64,000 bases of DNA from Variovorax sp. WS11 (GTDB lineage: Bacteria > Pseudomonadota > Gammaproteobacteria > Burkholderiales > Burkholderiaceae_C). The notes beneath the pieces are model-generated. The model worked only from the letters and a program-made list of their open reading frames with translations. It was not told the DNA's origin and made no database searches. The position numbers were made by a program, and so were the translations under genes. The stretch is from contig NZ_JAAGOW010000005.1 of assembly GCF_010499245.1 (NCBI RefSeq), positions 868,001 through 932,000 on the forward strand. The letters run 5' to 3'. This document shows, in pieces, positions 62,660-64,000 of this stretch; the stretch's first letter is position 1; every line of letters begins with the position of its first letter.

Positions 62660-63289
62660 ATGCAAAAGCGCAAACTTGGAAAGAGCAGTCTTGAGGTCTC
62701 CGCCCCCGGCGATCCAACGCGCCGGGCGGTGATGGCGGCGTTCGCGACGCTGCCCTTGAGCAGCGCAGAGGCGGCGTCCGGCCAAGGCGATGAAAAAGGG
62801 CGGCGAGTCGGGCCGCGGACGCTCGTGGCCTACTTTTCTCGGTCCGGGAACACACGCGTCGTCGCCGGCTTGATTCAGCGCGGCCGTGGCACCGATCTGT
62901 TCGAGATCCGGCCCGCAATTCCGTATCCCGAAGACTATCTGAAAACGGTTGAACAAGCCCGCAATGAGCGGGACAGCGGCTATGAGCCCGCCTTGGAGGC
63001 CAGGGTGTCCAACATGGCGGACTACGACACGGTGTTCCTGGGTTTTCCCATCTGGGGAGAGACCACGCCGCCGCCGATTCGCTCGTTCCTGTCCGCCCAC
63101 GACCTGTCCGGCAGGACCCTGATCCCGTTCGTCACCCACGGCGGCTACGGGCTTGGCAACAGCCAGTCGGTCTTCGCCCGCCAGGCCCCGAAGGCGCGAT
63201 TGCTCGATGGTTTCGTCATGGAGATGGATCAGGAGCGGCGAACGATGGAGCGCGTGACGAGCTGGCTGAACGGTGTCCCCCGCACGTGA
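62660..63289 (+). CDS. Flavodoxin-family protein with aldo/keto-reductase-like N-terminal tag
   Basis: Residues 1-14 (MQKRKLGKSSLEVS) match the start of aldo/keto reductases. Immediately after, PTRRAVMAAFATLPLSSAEA looks like a twin-arginine-type signal, then a flavodoxin fold begins: LVAYFSRSGNTRVVAGLI (FMN phosphate loop), TVFLGFPIWGETTPPPIRSF and FVTHGGYGLGNSQSV. Total length is 209. GGAG lies about 10 bases before the ATG. The N-terminal tag probably arose by an in-frame deletion joining two neighbouring genes, leaving the export signal internal. Function as an exported quinone/FMN reductase is plausible. Confidence 0.75.
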   Translation: MQKRKLGKSSLEVSAPGDPTRRAVMAAFATLPLSSAEAASGQGDEKGRRVGPRTLVAYFSRSGNTRVVAGLIQRGRGTDLFEIRPAIPYPEDYLKTVEQARNERDSGYEPALEARVSNMADYDTVFLGFPIWGETTPPPIRSFLSAHDLSGRTLIPFVTHGGYGLGNSQSVFARQAPKARLLDGFVMEMDQERRTMERVTSWLNGVPRT

Positions 63290-63371
63290 GAGGCTTGCAC
63301 GTGTTCACCGTCATTTGCAGCAGACCAGTTCAGTTCTTCCAAACCCTTGCGTCCACACGCAGGAGCCCACT

Positions 63372-64000
63372 ATGCAACAAGTCACTTTGAACAACGGCGT
63401 CGTGATGCCGATCCTCGGCTACGGCGTTTTCCAGATTCCCGACGCGCAGGAATGCGAGCGCTGCGTTGCCGAGGCCATTGGTACCGGCTACCGGCTGATC
63501 GACACGGCAGCTTCCTACCTCAACGAGGAAGCAGTGGGCAGGGGAATCAAGAATACCGGCGTGCCGCGTACCGACCTTTTCGTGACCACGAAGTTGTGGG
63601 TGCAAGACACCGGTTACGAGCGTACTCGGCAGGCCATCGAGAAATCACTGCGCCGTCTGCAACTGGACTACGTCGATCTGTACCTGATCCACCAGCCCTT
63701 CAGCGACGTGCATGGCTCATGGCGCGCGATGGAGGATGCCCTGAAGGCGGGCAAGGTGCGCGCGATCGGCGTCAGCAACTTCCATCCCGACAGGCTGATG
63801 GACATCATGGCCTTCAATGACGTCGTTCCGGCCGTCAACCAGATCGAGGTCAATCCATTCCAGCAGCAAGAGGAAAGCGTGGCCTTCATGCGCGACAACG
63901 GCGTGCAGGCCGAGGCCTGGGCACCCTTCGCCGAGGGCCGCAACAACCTCTTCCAGAACGAAGTGCTGGTGGACATCGGCCGCAAGCACGGCCGATCGGT
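63372..64000 (+). CDS. Aldo/keto reductase (3' end outside window)
   Basis: The 209 visible residues are an NADPH-dependent aldo/keto reductase of the 2,5-diketo-gluconate-reductase-like group: LNNGVVMPILGYGVFQIPDA, YRLIDTAASYLNEEAVG (catalytic Asp and Tyr), VTTKLWVQDTGYERT (Lys), DYVDLYLIHQPF (His), AIGVSNFHPDRL and VNQIEVNPFQQQ. The gene runs off the right edge; about 70-80 residues are missing. AGGAG precedes the ATG. It follows the flavodoxin gene by 82 bases and is likely in the same LysR-controlled unit. Confidence 0.93.
   Translation, partial: MQQVTLNNGVVMPILGYGVFQIPDAQECERCVAEAIGTGYRLIDTAASYLNEEAVGRGIKNTGVPRTDLFVTTKLWVQDTGYERTRQAIEKSLRRLQLDYVDLYLIHQPFSDVHGSWRAMEDALKAGKVRAIGVSNFHPDRLMDIMAFNDVVPAVNQIEVNPFQQQEESVAFMRDNGVQAEAWAPFAEGRNNLFQNEVLVDIGRKHGRS

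Overview
The window is GC-rich with densely packed genes. Its gene content (malonate decarboxylase, tripartite-tricarboxylate binding protein, many LysR regulators, CaiB/CitE/ETF-QO catabolic operons, IS1634-type insertion sequences) points to a betaproteobacterium of the order Burkholderiales, most like a Comamonadaceae/Variovorax-type soil or plant-associated organism. The genus is inferred from gene style only. No rRNA, tRNA, CRISPR array or prophage was seen.

Layout. 1-3.8 kb: start of a malonate-use operon on the minus strand (mdcR, matC, then mdcA running off the left edge). 3.9-8.0 kb: a secreted alpha/beta hydrolase translationally coupled to a tannase/feruloyl-esterase-like lipoprotein, with a divergent LysR gene and a TctC-type binding protein. 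10.2-12.1 kb: a lone TIR-domain protein, a DUF3297 protein and an unknown small protein. 12.4-14.0 kb: two cell-wall enzymes (M23 peptidase, L,D-transpeptidase). 14.2-25.3 kb: an AraC regulator divergent from a tight operon encoding an acyl-CoA ligase, a complete Liv-type ABC importer, a nitronate-monooxygenase-like flavoprotein and a secreted hydrolase with an EF-hand loop, ending tail-to-tail with a shortened enoyl-CoA hydratase. 25.4-31.8 kb: a signalling block (stand-alone receiver, periplasmic binding protein, hybrid kinase, receiver-PAS-kinase) with no DNA-binding output protein. 31.9-42.8 kb: a CoA-ester catabolic operon (acyl-CoA dehydrogenase, CaiB-type CoA-transferase, CitE-type lyase, ETF-quinone oxidoreductase, acyl-CoA ligase) flanked and broken by decay: an integrase tail, a LysR gene without its DNA-binding domain, an IS inside the ligase, and a truncated esterase fused head-on to a truncated, frameshifted MmgE/PrpD gene. 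43-50 kb: sugar ABC transporter, FAD oxidoreductase and LacI regulator with a clear operator-like dyad. 50-55.8 kb: assimilatory nitrite reductase nirBD, a formate/nitrite-family channel and a PP2C-kinase fusion, behind a sigma-54 promoter and NtrC-like dyads. 55.9-58.4 kb: a second IS1634-family element followed by leuD and hydrolase remnants. 58.5-64 kb: secreted hydrolase, exported carboxymuconolactone-decarboxylase-family protein, two paralogous LysR genes, an aldo/keto-reductase-tag/flavodoxin chimera and an aldo/keto reductase cut by the right edge.

The best testable observations are: (i) the 2,228-bp IS with an 8-bp target duplication whose precise removal restores a 519-residue acyl-CoA ligase; (ii) its accessory gene and a perfect 10-bp dyad abutting the transposase start codon; (iii) a 7-bp tandem repeat and a one-base homopolymer frameshift in the MmgE/PrpD pseudogene; (iv) the sigma-54/NtrC architecture and folded leader before nirB; and (v) the stand-alone TIR protein. 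I did not find a clear multi-gene system that I would call undescribed.
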